Shown: positions 16,515-23,917 of the stretch, piece by piece
How positions within the stretch are numbered: the stretch's first letter is position 1
Layout of the letters: the number at the start of each line of letters is the position of its first letter
Assembly: GCA_964575895.1 (NCBI GenBank)
Contig: CAZNTE010000020.1
Location: 1-47,583 of the forward strand
Direction of reading: 5' to 3'
From: Gudongella sp964575895
GTDB taxonomy: Bacteria; Bacillota; Clostridia; Tissierellales; Tissierellaceae
Length of the DNA stretch: 47,583 nucleotides
Program-made: the position numbers and the translations under genes
The notes under the pieces: generated by a model
What the model saw: only the letters and a program-made list of their open reading frames with translations
Database searches by the model: none
What the model was told of the DNA's origin: nothing

Positions 16515-17480
16515 TTAGTCAGTTACCTTTGGAAGTTCTGCTCCATCCCAACCAGTCATACCTCTGTTTAAACTAATTGCGTTGTAACCCATAATTCTCA
16601 TTGGTGCTATGGTAATTCCTGCAGTTTGTCCAGTATAGCAAGTTACATATACTGGTCTGTTAGTAGGAATCTGCTCAATATTTGCACCAACTTGTTTAAA
16701 TGCTATATGCTTTGCAGTTTCAATATGTCCAGCTGCATAATCCTCTGCTGATCTAATATCAAGAACGGTAATAGCATCAGGATTTTCAGCTACAAGAGCT
16801 AATAAATCAGCTGGAGCAATAATATTGTTCTTCTCTGGAGGGAAGTAAGCTTTAACAGCATCCCATACTATTTGTCCTCTTTCATCCAGTGATGGAGCTT
16901 TGGCTGCTGGAAGTGCGTTCTCATCCATCTCAAGTGTGTCTTCTCCTAATTCAAGTGGAGCCCAACCAAAATTCATTCCACCTCTAAAGGATACGGCGTT
17001 AAATCCTAGCATCTGAGCTAAAGCAGCTGCTTGAGCTGATGTTTGGCCTGAGTAACATTGCATAATTACTTGCTTGTTTGTTGGAAGTACATCTAAGTGA
17101 TCTCCTAGTTGAGCAAAAGGAATATTAACTGCTCCTACAATATGACCCTTAGCATAATCTTCTGCTGATCTTAAGTCTACCCAAAATACTGCATCTGGAT
17201 TTTCTTCTGCCAACTCTAATGCAGCATCTGATGCCATAATAAAGTTATTATCTGGGATATTGTTAAGTAAATTTAAAGCGGCTTCTCTAAGTACATCTTC
17301 CTTTACTAGAGCAGGTTCTGGTTCTGGCTCTGGTTCTGGAGTTGGTTCCTCAGCTGGTTCTTCAGCTGGCGGAGTTGGTTCAGGTGTTGCTGGCTCCTCC
17401 TTAGGACTACATGCTGTTAGTATTGAAAGCATCATAATCAAAACTAATAGCATACTTAAAATTCGTTTTTTGTTGTGCAT
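16515..17480 (-). CDS. extH: Tandem rhodanese lipoprotein, ExtH-like
   Basis: A 321-residue exported lipoprotein. The signal ends in LTAC (Cys24), followed by a Pro/Glu repeat linker (about 27-57) that would hold the domains away from the membrane. Two rhodanese domains follow (about 85-175 and 220-318), each with a complete active loop: CYSGQTS (Cys142) and CYTGQTA (Cys281). Rhodaneses carry sulfur or selenium as per(seleno)sulfides. Located 30 bases before the multiheme selenocytochrome gene, it matches the ExtH rhodanese that accompanies ExtKL-type cytochromes. Both catalytic Cys are present, which is not the case in many tandem rhodaneses. The true substrate is unknown. Confidence 0.87.
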   Translation of the reverse strand: MHNKKRILSMLLVLIMMLSILTACSPKEEPATPEPTPPAEEPAEEPTPEPEPEPEPALVKEDVLREAALNLLNNIPDNNFIMASDAALELAEENPDAVFWVDLRSAEDYAKGHIVGAVNIPFAQLGDHLDVLPTNKQVIMQCYSGQTSAQAAALAQMLGFNAVSFRGGMNFGWAPLELGEDTLEMDENALPAAKAPSLDERGQIVWDAVKAYFPPEKNNIIAPADLLALVAENPDAITVLDIRSAEDYAAGHIETAKHIAFKQVGANIEQIPTNRPVYVTCYTGQTAGITIAPMRIMGYNAISLNRGMTGWDGAELPKVTD

Positions 17481-17610
17481 AGATTTTCCCCCTTCTTTAT
17501 TGTTAGTTAATAAATTAACCCATTTCTATATGACTTTAATGGGATATATATACCTAAAGTATACCACTATCTGAACTTATGTCAATAATAAAATGGCCTA
17601 TTACCAATTC

Positions 17611-19161
17611 TTAGAGGCCCTTAAGAGCTTCTTTCATTAACTCATTAAAGTCCATTAATCCAGTAACATCTTTCGCCCAATCCGTTAAAGGAACTACATC
17701 CTGGCGCTCTATACTATTCAAATCAAATTTTCTATTGAGTGCCATTAGCTGTTGTGTGCCTACTTTAATCCTATTAAGATAGGAAAAAAGTCCTATTGCT
17801 CCCCCAGAGATTTTTTCTGGATTCTCATAATATAGTTTAAGTTCCCTGATATCTTCGAATAGCTCTTCCTTGGTGCTTCCAAATCTTTGATATTCCTTTG
17901 GAACATGACCATCTTTCAATAATTCTTCAACCTGTTTCCCAACCATGGCAGCTGTCATGGCAGCTCTTCCAATTCCTACCATTTTTATATAAGGTGCTCC
18001 TAATGCTAGTACTTTAAATACTTGGTCTTCCATGGCAATTCCACCAGCCACAGCAACTTCAGGAAGATCATAACCTTTTTCCTTCATCTCTTTTAACATA
18101 TAATATAGGATGCTCTCCATAACTATTGTTGGCATTCCCCATTCATTCATCATTTTAACAGGGCTATTTCCACTACCACCACCAGCTCCATCAAATGTCA
18201 CCATATCAACACCTGCCTTTGATGCAATTGTTAGAATCTTAAGCAAGTCCATAGGATCAAATGGTCCAGTTTTAAAGAACACTCTCTTTGCACCAAGTTC
18301 TTTTAATTCTTTAACTCTATTTATTAAAATATCTTCGTTCCACATGGGGAGCTTCCCTATTTTCTCAAAATGAGGGCCTTTTCCTTCTCTATACTGGGAT
18401 GCAACTATTTCATCCTCAGGATCTGGATAGAGTAAGTAACCCATCTTTTTAAATCTCACAGCCTCATCCAGGTCTCTTACAATCCCCATGCCTTGGATGC
18501 CTTTTGCAGCTTGAGCAAATTTTAATTCCACTGATTCCACTCCAAGCTCCTTAATTGCATACTCCAAAACTCCTAAGTACTCATCATCATAGTTAGCCTG
18601 AAGAATAATATCTCCATAACCCCTATGATACATTCTAAAAGAATCCACCATTTCCTTTATTAAAGGAGCGTTAACCACTTTTCCACCCTCTAGGATTAGT
18701 CCTCCATCTTTTGCAACAACATCCTCACCGATTACTACTAAAACTCCCGCCAAAGCTGCCCCACCGTAATAATCTCTCCAATTCAGTTTTGCCATAGCTG
18801 GTAAAACAATTGGCATCTTTAATTTTACAGGGTGATCCTTACCTATGGTGGTTTCAACCTTTACCTTTGGAAAGGTAGCCTCATAGGGATCCTCATCACA
18901 ACCCTTTGTTCCAAATACATGTCCATTGATATTTAGATGAAAAAAGTCAATGGGATAATCCTTTTCTGAAGCAAACTGATTTCTATCAGTTTGATAAGGA
19001 TAAATAGCTTCTCTACCCCTTAAAGCCGATAGTCCAACCTCACACATGCCCACACAGGTTGCTGTACAAACTGAACACATACCAGAGTAGGGTGATACAT
19101 TATCAGGTGTTCTAAGTTTAGTATTGGTTATTGTACTGGATAACTTAGGACTATATGTCAT
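17611..19161 (-). CDS. FMN/Fe-S glutamate-synthase-like oxidoreductase
   Basis: A 516-residue protein with the FMN-binding central domain of glutamate synthase (about 95-470; DGAGGGSGNSP near 323 and the GGIAMEDQVFKVLALGAPYIKMVGIGRA segment near 385 are its phosphate-binding region). The N-terminal cluster C29-x2-C32-x3-C36-x3-C40 can hold an Fe-S centre. The glutamine amidotransferase domain of true GltB is absent, so it is probably not a complete glutamate synthase; such stand-alone proteins are common in anaerobes with unclear roles. No signal peptide: cytoplasmic. Separated by about 130 bases from the rhodanese gene downstream and transcribed the same way; it may feed electrons to the nearby redox proteins. 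Confidence 0.88.
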   Translation of the reverse strand: MTYSPKLSSTITNTKLRTPDNVSPYSGMCSVCTATCVGMCEVGLSALRGREAIYPYQTDRNQFASEKDYPIDFFHLNINGHVFGTKGCDEDPYEATFPKVKVETTIGKDHPVKLKMPIVLPAMAKLNWRDYYGGAALAGVLVVIGEDVVAKDGGLILEGGKVVNAPLIKEMVDSFRMYHRGYGDIILQANYDDEYLGVLEYAIKELGVESVELKFAQAAKGIQGMGIVRDLDEAVRFKKMGYLLYPDPEDEIVASQYREGKGPHFEKIGKLPMWNEDILINRVKELKELGAKRVFFKTGPFDPMDLLKILTIASKAGVDMVTFDGAGGGSGNSPVKMMNEWGMPTIVMESILYYMLKEMKEKGYDLPEVAVAGGIAMEDQVFKVLALGAPYIKMVGIGRAAMTAAMVGKQVEELLKDGHVPKEYQRFGSTKEELFEDIRELKLYYENPEKISGGAIGLFSYLNRIKVGTQQLMALNRKFDLNSIERQDVVPLTDWAKDVTGLMDFNELMKEALKGL

Positions 19162-19199
19162 ATTTACTCCTCCTTTAATGGATTAAATTAATTAAGTAA

Positions 19200-19228
19200 A
19201 TTTTACTCCTATTATAGGTATATGTCAA
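19200..19228 (-). promoter_or_regulatory. Promoter of the glutamate-synthase-like gene
   Basis: On the minus strand a perfect TTGACA (19223-19228) and TAAAAT (19200-19205) are 17 bases apart. Confidence 0.6.
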
Positions 19229-19276
19229 TAAACTAGGCTGTTTTATCTATCTTCTACTAAGAACTTACAAGATGTT

Positions 19277-19305
19277 TTGGGTTATTCTTTTCCATAGGGT
19301 ATAAT
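19277..19305 (+). promoter_or_regulatory. Candidate promoter of the glutaredoxin-like selenoprotein gene
   Basis: TATAAT (19300-19305) with TTGGGT (19277-19282) 17 bases upstream; the -35 box is weak. The start codon lies 31 bases beyond the -10 box. Confidence 0.5.
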
Positions 19306-19335
19306 GAAGGAAATAGAAAAAAAGGAGATGAATTA

Positions 19336-19605
19336 ATGAAAAAAGTCACTGTATTTGGAAGTCCACTTTGAGAAGAATGTAAACCAGTAAGAGAGTATCT
19401 CTTAGAAAATAAGATTGAATTTGACTATATCGATATTACTGATAGTATGAGAAGTCTAAAGATCTTCTTAGCTTTCAGAGACAAGGATCCCTACTTTGAT
19501 CCCATTAAAAAAAGAGGCAGTGTTGGTATACCAACAATTATGGTTGGGCATGGTGAAAAATTCATACCTGGTAGTACAGAGCTTGATTTAGATGAACTTA
19601 GATAG
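19336..19605 (+). CDS. Glutaredoxin-like selenoprotein, UGA at codon 12
   Basis: A gene of 89 codons interrupted only by TGA at 19369-19371. Translation with selenocysteine begins MKKVTVFGSPLUEECKPVRE, so the redox motif is U12-E-E-C15 in place of the glutaredoxin CxxC. A cis-proline segment GIPTI (about 67-71) and the beta-alpha-beta order support a thioredoxin fold. An AAGGAGATG ribosome site precedes the ATG. A seven-base-pair stem TAAGAGA/TCTCTTA (19388-19404) starts 16 bases after the UGA, as a SECIS would. Glutaredoxin-like Sec proteins are known from anaerobic Firmicutes. It is divergent from the glutamate-synthase-like gene. Likely cytosolic thiol-disulfide or reductase partner; substrate unknown. 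Confidence 0.87.
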
Positions 19606-19861
19606 CTAAGATTTAACAAATTCCTTGCCAAGTTCTTTCCATTTTTCTTAATTAATCCCCATGAAAATACATATATGTTCTGTGCTATTTGTTGTATTTT
19701 AAAGATAATTGGAGGAAAATGGATATAAACCTATCATAAATGTTTAATTTCAGTGTTTATTAGCTTTTTGACCTAATTCCTAGTTTTTTTGTTGGATATA
19801 GATTTTTTTTGGGTATATTAATAAGAACCCTTATCAACAAATAAAAAGGAGTGGGAAATTT

Positions 19862-20200
19862 ATGAAAAAACATTTGAAAATTTTAATGCTGCTATTGATA
19901 GCATCACTTATACTTGTAGGTTGTTCAACTGAAAGTCCAGCTGAGGAACCTAATGAAGAAGAATTGCTAGAACTTACACTGGAAGAGCTTGCTCAATACG
20001 ATGGTAAGGAAGGTCGAAAAGCATATGTTGCAGTTGATGGAGTAATATATGACTTTACAGACTCTGATATGTGGGGAGAAGGAGAACATAACGGATTTGA
20101 AGCTGGAAAAGACTTAACAGATGGTATTAAAGAATCTTCACCACATGGGTTAGCAGTACTTGAGAGAATGCCAATCGTGGGAAATCTTGTGGAAGATTAA
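19862..20200 (+). CDS. Cytochrome b5-like heme-binding lipoprotein
   Basis: A 112-residue protein with a lipoprotein signal ending LILVGC (Cys21), an acidic linker (about 24-36), and a cytochrome-b5-like domain (about 38-110; COG4892 type). The sequence ELAQYDGKEGRKAYVAVDGV, then YDFTDSDMWGEGEHNGFEAG and the PHG at about 95, are typical of this predicted heme/steroid-binding family, which lacks the classical HPGG. It should be anchored outside the membrane. It lies 21 bases upstream of a four-helix b-type cytochrome gene and forms a two-gene unit with it, so the two probably exchange electrons. Confidence 0.85.
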   Translation: MKKHLKILMLLLIASLILVGCSTESPAEEPNEEELLELTLEELAQYDGKEGRKAYVAVDGVIYDFTDSDMWGEGEHNGFEAGKDLTDGIKESSPHGLAVLERMPIVGNLVED

Positions 20201-20221
20201 TTAATTTATCGGGGGTGTTTT

Positions 20222-20614
20222 ATGTATTCAATATTGGGATGGATTAATGTGATTTTATTGGGAGTAATTGTAGCTCCCTATGTGCTGAACTTTTTAAACA
20301 AACATATTATAAAGACAAAAAGTAGTGGATTTAGAAATCTTGTAAAGGTTTTGAGAAGGTTTCACAAACCTTTTGGGATTATTATGGCCATCTTGGCACT
20401 AGTCCATGGTTATATGGCTTTAGGAAGCCTGAGACTTCACACTGGAAGCCTATTATATTTATCAATATTCATAACAGCTGTTTTAGGTGGGAGTTTTTAT
20501 AAGTTAAAGAAGCGACAACTATTTCAGTGGCATAAGAGGATGGCTTTAGTTTCCTTTATACTACTACTTTTACACCTATTCTATCCCAGTGCCCTTTGGT
20601 ATTTACTAAACTGA
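20222..20614 (+). CDS. Four-helix di-heme b-type cytochrome membrane protein
   Basis: A 130-residue protein with four membrane helices (about 5-25, 48-68, 75-92, 105-128). His48 and His62 lie 14 residues apart on helix 2, and His104 and His118 lie 14 apart on helix 4. This doubled H-x13-H pattern is the bis-histidine arrangement of ferric-reductase-like membrane cytochromes and predicts two hemes stacked across the bilayer. There is no flavin domain. With the b5-like lipoprotein encoded just upstream it could form a minimal path for electrons across the membrane. The exact family name is uncertain. Confidence 0.78.
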   Translation: MYSILGWINVILLGVIVAPYVLNFLNKHIIKTKSSGFRNLVKVLRRFHKPFGIIMAILALVHGYMALGSLRLHTGSLLYLSIFITAVLGGSFYKLKKRQLFQWHKRMALVSFILLLLHLFYPSALWYLLN

Positions 20615-20615
20615 T

Positions 20616-20656
20616 AAAAATTACCGATAAACTCCAAGAGTATATCGGTAATTTTT
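20616..20656. terminator. Bidirectional terminator
   Basis: A 14-base-pair stem AAAAATTACCGATA/TATCGGTAATTTTT with A and T runs on both sides lies between the convergent b-cytochrome and uridine phosphorylase genes. Confidence 0.9.
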
Positions 20657-21496
20657 TTATCTGTCTATTGAGGGGAAGTAATATCTTTTATTCTTTTCCT
20701 TTTTCTTTTGATCCCATTCATGGAGTATTGTAGCTGCTAAACTAGCTGCTTCTATACTCTTCTCAACACCTTCATAGGAAAACTCATCAGTTACCCTATT
20801 GCCAATAACGGTGAAAATAGCCCCAGCCCTTATCCTGAACAAACTGGATAGTGTAAGTACTGTTGCAGCTTCCATTTCATAGTTAACCACATTGGCAGCT
20901 CTAAGATCCTCATACCTATCCTGGAACCAGCTTTGTCTATATCCTCCAAATCCATCTCTATTCTGTCCACAGAAGAAGGATGCTGTTGTGGCTGTTATAC
21001 CTATATGATAGGTATAGCCCAATCTTTCACACGCTTCTATCAAGGCTAGATTAACTTCGTAATCAGCTACTGCTGGATAGTTTAAACTTACGTAGTTTTC
21101 ACTTGTTCCATCATATCTTACAGCACCAGATGATATGATTAGATCACCAGGTCTTATGTGTTCTTGAATTCCAGAAGTTGTTCCAACTCTTATAAAGGTT
21201 TTAGCTCCTATTGTTGCTAATCCTTCCATGGCACTGGCAGTTGAACCCCCTCCTGCACCTGTTGAACATGCTGATAAGGGAACTCCCTTGTATACCCCAG
21301 TATGGGTAACATGTTCTCTATTTCTTCCCTTTTCTTCATATGAATCCCACATGGAAGATATTTTGGGAACCCTTTCAGGGTCCCCTGGTAGTAGAACAAT
21401 ATCTGCCACATCTCCAGGACGACATCTTATATGGTATTGAAGGTTTCCATCTAGCTCTGGTCTTTTAGCATTGGATTTCCAATCCTTTTTGTCCAT
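20657..21496 (-). CDS. udp: Uridine phosphorylase family protein
   Basis: A 279-residue NP-I family nucleoside phosphorylase. The phosphate-binding LLPGDPERV (about 35-43) and RVGTTSGIQ (about 103-111) are present. The pyrimidine signature follows: TATTASFFCGQNRDGFGG (about 168-185), with the Gln and Arg that hold uracil in uridine phosphorylases, and then YEMEAA (ribose-binding Glu). It cleaves a nucleoside with phosphate to base plus ribose-1-phosphate. It is the last gene of the nucleoside operon and complements the purine enzyme three genes upstream. Start ATG with AGGAGG. Confidence 0.9.
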   Translation of the reverse strand: MDKKDWKSNAKRPELDGNLQYHIRCRPGDVADIVLLPGDPERVPKISSMWDSYEEKGRNREHVTHTGVYKGVPLSACSTGAGGGSTASAMEGLATIGAKTFIRVGTTSGIQEHIRPGDLIISSGAVRYDGTSENYVSLNYPAVADYEVNLALIEACERLGYTYHIGITATTASFFCGQNRDGFGGYRQSWFQDRYEDLRAANVVNYEMEAATVLTLSSLFRIRAGAIFTVIGNRVTDEFSYEGVEKSIEAASLAATILHEWDQKKKEKNKRYYFPSIDR

Positions 21497-21508
21497 AATA
21501 ATTGCCTC

Positions 21509-22090
21509 CTATTTTATCAATTGACTTAGTAGATATATCTTTGCTGTATCCTCCAGCATTTCTGCCAAGAAGAAAGCTTTTCTAACATTTACATTTGCTG
21601 ATATTATTCCATGTTCTTCCATAAGAACTGCTACCCTATCTGTATCTTTAAAAGGATCTACTGCAATATCTCCCAATTCTTCAGATCCTGATGCAGCAAT
21701 TCCAATGGTTGGAACATCCTTTAAATAAACTTTTGCATGGTTTGTAACCAGAGGCAGATGGTCCATTTTATTAGCTATGGCAGTTGCATAGGGTGGGTGA
21801 ATATGAACTACTGCATTTATATCTTCTCTCACCTTATAAATCCCAGCATGGAATCTCCACTCTTTGGAAACTACCTTATCTCCTTCTAGTAGATTTCCAT
21901 CAAGGTCCACAAGTACTACATCTTCAACTGTCATATCGCTAAATGCACTTCCAGAACCCTTTATTAACATGGCATCTTTCCCTGGAACTCTAATACTAAC
22001 ATTTCCTCCAGTTGCAGAGATAAGATTTCTTTCGTAACATCTTCTTGAATAGTCAACTAATTCTTTCTTTAATTCCATTAAATTATCCAT
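21509..22090 (-). CDS. Class II aldolase (fuculose/5-deoxyribulose-1-phosphate aldolase type)
   Basis: A 193-residue zinc aldolase of the FucA/RhaD/AraD family. The zinc ligands are present: Glu77 (SKEWRFH, with the FucA-type catalytic Glu), His96 and His98 (VHIHPPYA) and His160 (EEHGI). Enzymes of this group split ketose-1-phosphates into DHAP and an aldehyde. Set between uridine phosphorylase and purine nucleoside phosphorylase genes and near an MtnA-like isomerase, it most likely acts on ribulose-1-phosphate or its 5-deoxy or 5-methylthio analogue, as in the DHAP shunt. The substrate is inferred from context. Confidence 0.88.
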   Translation of the reverse strand: MDNLMELKKELVDYSRRCYERNLISATGGNVSIRVPGKDAMLIKGSGSAFSDMTVEDVVLVDLDGNLLEGDKVVSKEWRFHAGIYKVREDINAVVHIHPPYATAIANKMDHLPLVTNHAKVYLKDVPTIGIAASGSEELGDIAVDPFKDTDRVAVLMEEHGIISANVNVRKAFFLAEMLEDTAKIYLLSQLIK

Positions 22091-22101
22091 CTAACTACCT
22101 C

Positions 22102-22830
22102 CTATTCTGCAATCTCTAGAGCAATTTCCATCATGTCAGTGAATTTCTTCTGTCTAATCTCAGCAGATACCTTTTCTCCTGTCATAACATGGTCTGATAC
22201 CGTTAAAATCGAAAGTGCCTTCTTACCTGCTCTAGCTGCTACTATATATAGGGCTGCAGTTTCCATTTCAACTGATAGAACACTCATTTTTGCCCAATTT
22301 TCGTTGTCTTCTCTTCCATATTCAGGGTAGAATACATCACTTGAAAATACATTTCCTACCATATGCTTGACGTTCTTTTCTTCAGCCTTGTCAATTCCCT
22401 TTCTCATAAGATTGTAGTCTGCTATTGCTGAGAAGGTTCCAGCAAGCTTGTGTTGGTCAGCATAAGGTGTGTTATAGCAAGCACCCATAGCAAATACTAA
22501 ATCTCCAATTTGTAAGTCAGGGTGAATTCCACCTGTAGTTCCTACTCTAATTATATTTTCCACATCATAGAGGTGATATAATTCCCAAGCGTGAACTCCC
22601 ATAGTTGGAGCGCCAATACCACTTGCCATTACTGATACTTTCTTGCCTTTATAGGTACCTGTATAGGCATACATGCATCTTACCGCATTTACCTGCACAA
22701 CATCTTCAAGAAATGTTTCAGCAATAAATTTAGCCCTTAGTGGATCTCCTGGCATTAATACTGTTTTAGCAATTTCTCCGTTTTGTGCTTCAATATGATG
22801 TGTTGGTGCCTTAATATTTACCTTTAACAT
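22102..22830 (-). CDS. deoD: Purine nucleoside phosphorylase, DeoD type
   Basis: A 242-residue NP-I phosphorylase. It shows VLMPGDPLRAKFIAE (about 24-38), RVGTTGGIHPDL (phosphate site, about 95-106), VEMETAALY (about 188-196, ribose site) and TVSDHVMTGE (about 210-219), with the catalytic Asp of hexameric DeoD enzymes. The normally conserved RGMxGYTGTYKG reads RCMYAYTGTYKG here, a small departure near the phosphate/ribose pocket that may affect which 5'-substituent is accepted. It yields (deoxy)ribose-1-phosphate plus purine base. It is twelve bases from its neighbours on both sides. Confidence 0.92.
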   Translation of the reverse strand: MLKVNIKAPTHHIEAQNGEIAKTVLMPGDPLRAKFIAETFLEDVVQVNAVRCMYAYTGTYKGKKVSVMASGIGAPTMGVHAWELYHLYDVENIIRVGTTGGIHPDLQIGDLVFAMGACYNTPYADQHKLAGTFSAIADYNLMRKGIDKAEEKNVKHMVGNVFSSDVFYPEYGREDNENWAKMSVLSVEMETAALYIVAARAGKKALSILTVSDHVMTGEKVSAEIRQKKFTDMMEIALEIAE

Positions 22831-22842
22831 TTATATTCCTCC

Positions 22843-23898
22843 CTATTTTACCTTTAAGAGACTCTCTCCGTAAGGTTTTGTCATAACGCCTTTTTCAGTT
22901 ATTATTCCAGCTATCAATTCATTTGGAGTAACATCGAATGATGGATAAAGAGCTCTTGTACCTTCAAGGGCTATTCTTTGACCATTTAAACTTGTTACTT
23001 CATCTTCATTTCTAAATTCAACCTTAGCATCCATTCCATTTGAAAGATTATAATCTATTGTATGACTTGAGGTTGCAGTGTAAAATGGAACCTTATTCTC
23101 CTTTGCTGCCAGGGCATGCATATAGGTTCCTATTTTATTTAACAAGTCTCCATTTGCAGCAATTCTATCACTACCAACTACTATTTTTTGTATCTTATTT
23201 AATCTCATTAAATATCCACTCATACCATCAGTTATTAGGGTATGAGGTATTCCCCACTTCATTAGCTCATAGGCTGTAATTCTAGCCCCTTGTAAATAAG
23301 GTCTTGTTTCTGAAGTAAATACATGTATCTTTTTCCCACTTTCATGGGCAGTTCTAATCACTGATAATGCCCTTCCTCCAAATCCTGCACCAGCTAAAGC
23401 TCCTGAGTGACAATGGGTTAAGATTGTATCTCCATCTTCGATTAGTTCAGCTCCAAATTTACCAAGCTGCTTCTCATAGTTAAGTTGCCTTACGATGACA
23501 TCTGCTGCCATTCTTTCAATGTATTCAATGATGTCATCTCCCTTATATGAATCCACATATTGAACCATTTCATCAACAGTCTTCATCAGGTTAACTGCTG
23601 TTGGTCGTGTTGATTTCAGAAGAATTCCTGCTTCTTTAATACTCTTAATATCTCCCTTAAATTCTACTGCAGCCAATAGAATACCATAAGCACCAGCAAT
23701 TCCTATTGCACCTGATCCCCTTATGGTCATATCTTTTATTGCCCTTGCCAATTGAGATACGCTATCCAAACTGTAAACTTCCTCTACAAAAGGTAGTTTA
23801 ATCTGATCTATGATATTAACCCTTCCATCTTCATACCAGATGGGAAGAATCAGTTTTTCTTCTTTCCATTTTATACTTAAATCTTTTAAAATACTCAA
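22843..23898 (-). CDS. MtnA-like (methylthio/deoxy)ribose-1-phosphate isomerase
   Basis: A 351-residue member of the MtnA/eIF2B-alpha family. Catalytic Cys163 (THC) and Asp244 (VGSDRIAANGD) are present, as is the GSGAIGIAGAYG sugar-phosphate loop (about 61-72). The motif after the catalytic Cys, normally HCNAGALAT or HCNTG, is HCHSGALAG here, and TDNMAG is TDGMSG, so the substrate may not be methylthioribose-1-phosphate. No other methionine-salvage genes are near; the neighbours are nucleoside phosphorylases and an aldolase. I infer isomerisation of ribose-1-phosphate or 5-deoxyribose-1-phosphate to the ketose. TTG start with AAGGAGG. Confidence 0.88.
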   Translation of the reverse strand: MSILKDLSIKWKEEKLILPIWYEDGRVNIIDQIKLPFVEEVYSLDSVSQLARAIKDMTIRGSGAIGIAGAYGILLAAVEFKGDIKSIKEAGILLKSTRPTAVNLMKTVDEMVQYVDSYKGDDIIEYIERMAADVIVRQLNYEKQLGKFGAELIEDGDTILTHCHSGALAGAGFGGRALSVIRTAHESGKKIHVFTSETRPYLQGARITAYELMKWGIPHTLITDGMSGYLMRLNKIQKIVVGSDRIAANGDLLNKIGTYMHALAAKENKVPFYTATSSHTIDYNLSNGMDAKVEFRNEDEVTSLNGQRIALEGTRALYPSFDVTPNELIAGIITEKGVMTKPYGESLLKVK

Positions 23899-23917
23899 TA
23901 CACTTCCTCCTTAATGA

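Noticed and set aside
19719..19739. Tiny six-codon frame with a perfect GGAGG site upstream of the b5-like gene
   Set aside because: Too short to support as a gene, and no attenuator structure could be linked to it.
22843..23898. MtnA-like gene as part of methionine salvage
   Set aside because: No mtnB, mtnK, mtnW/X or mtnD homologue is present nearby and the active-site loop departs from MtnA; the nucleoside phosphorylases and aldolase give a better context.
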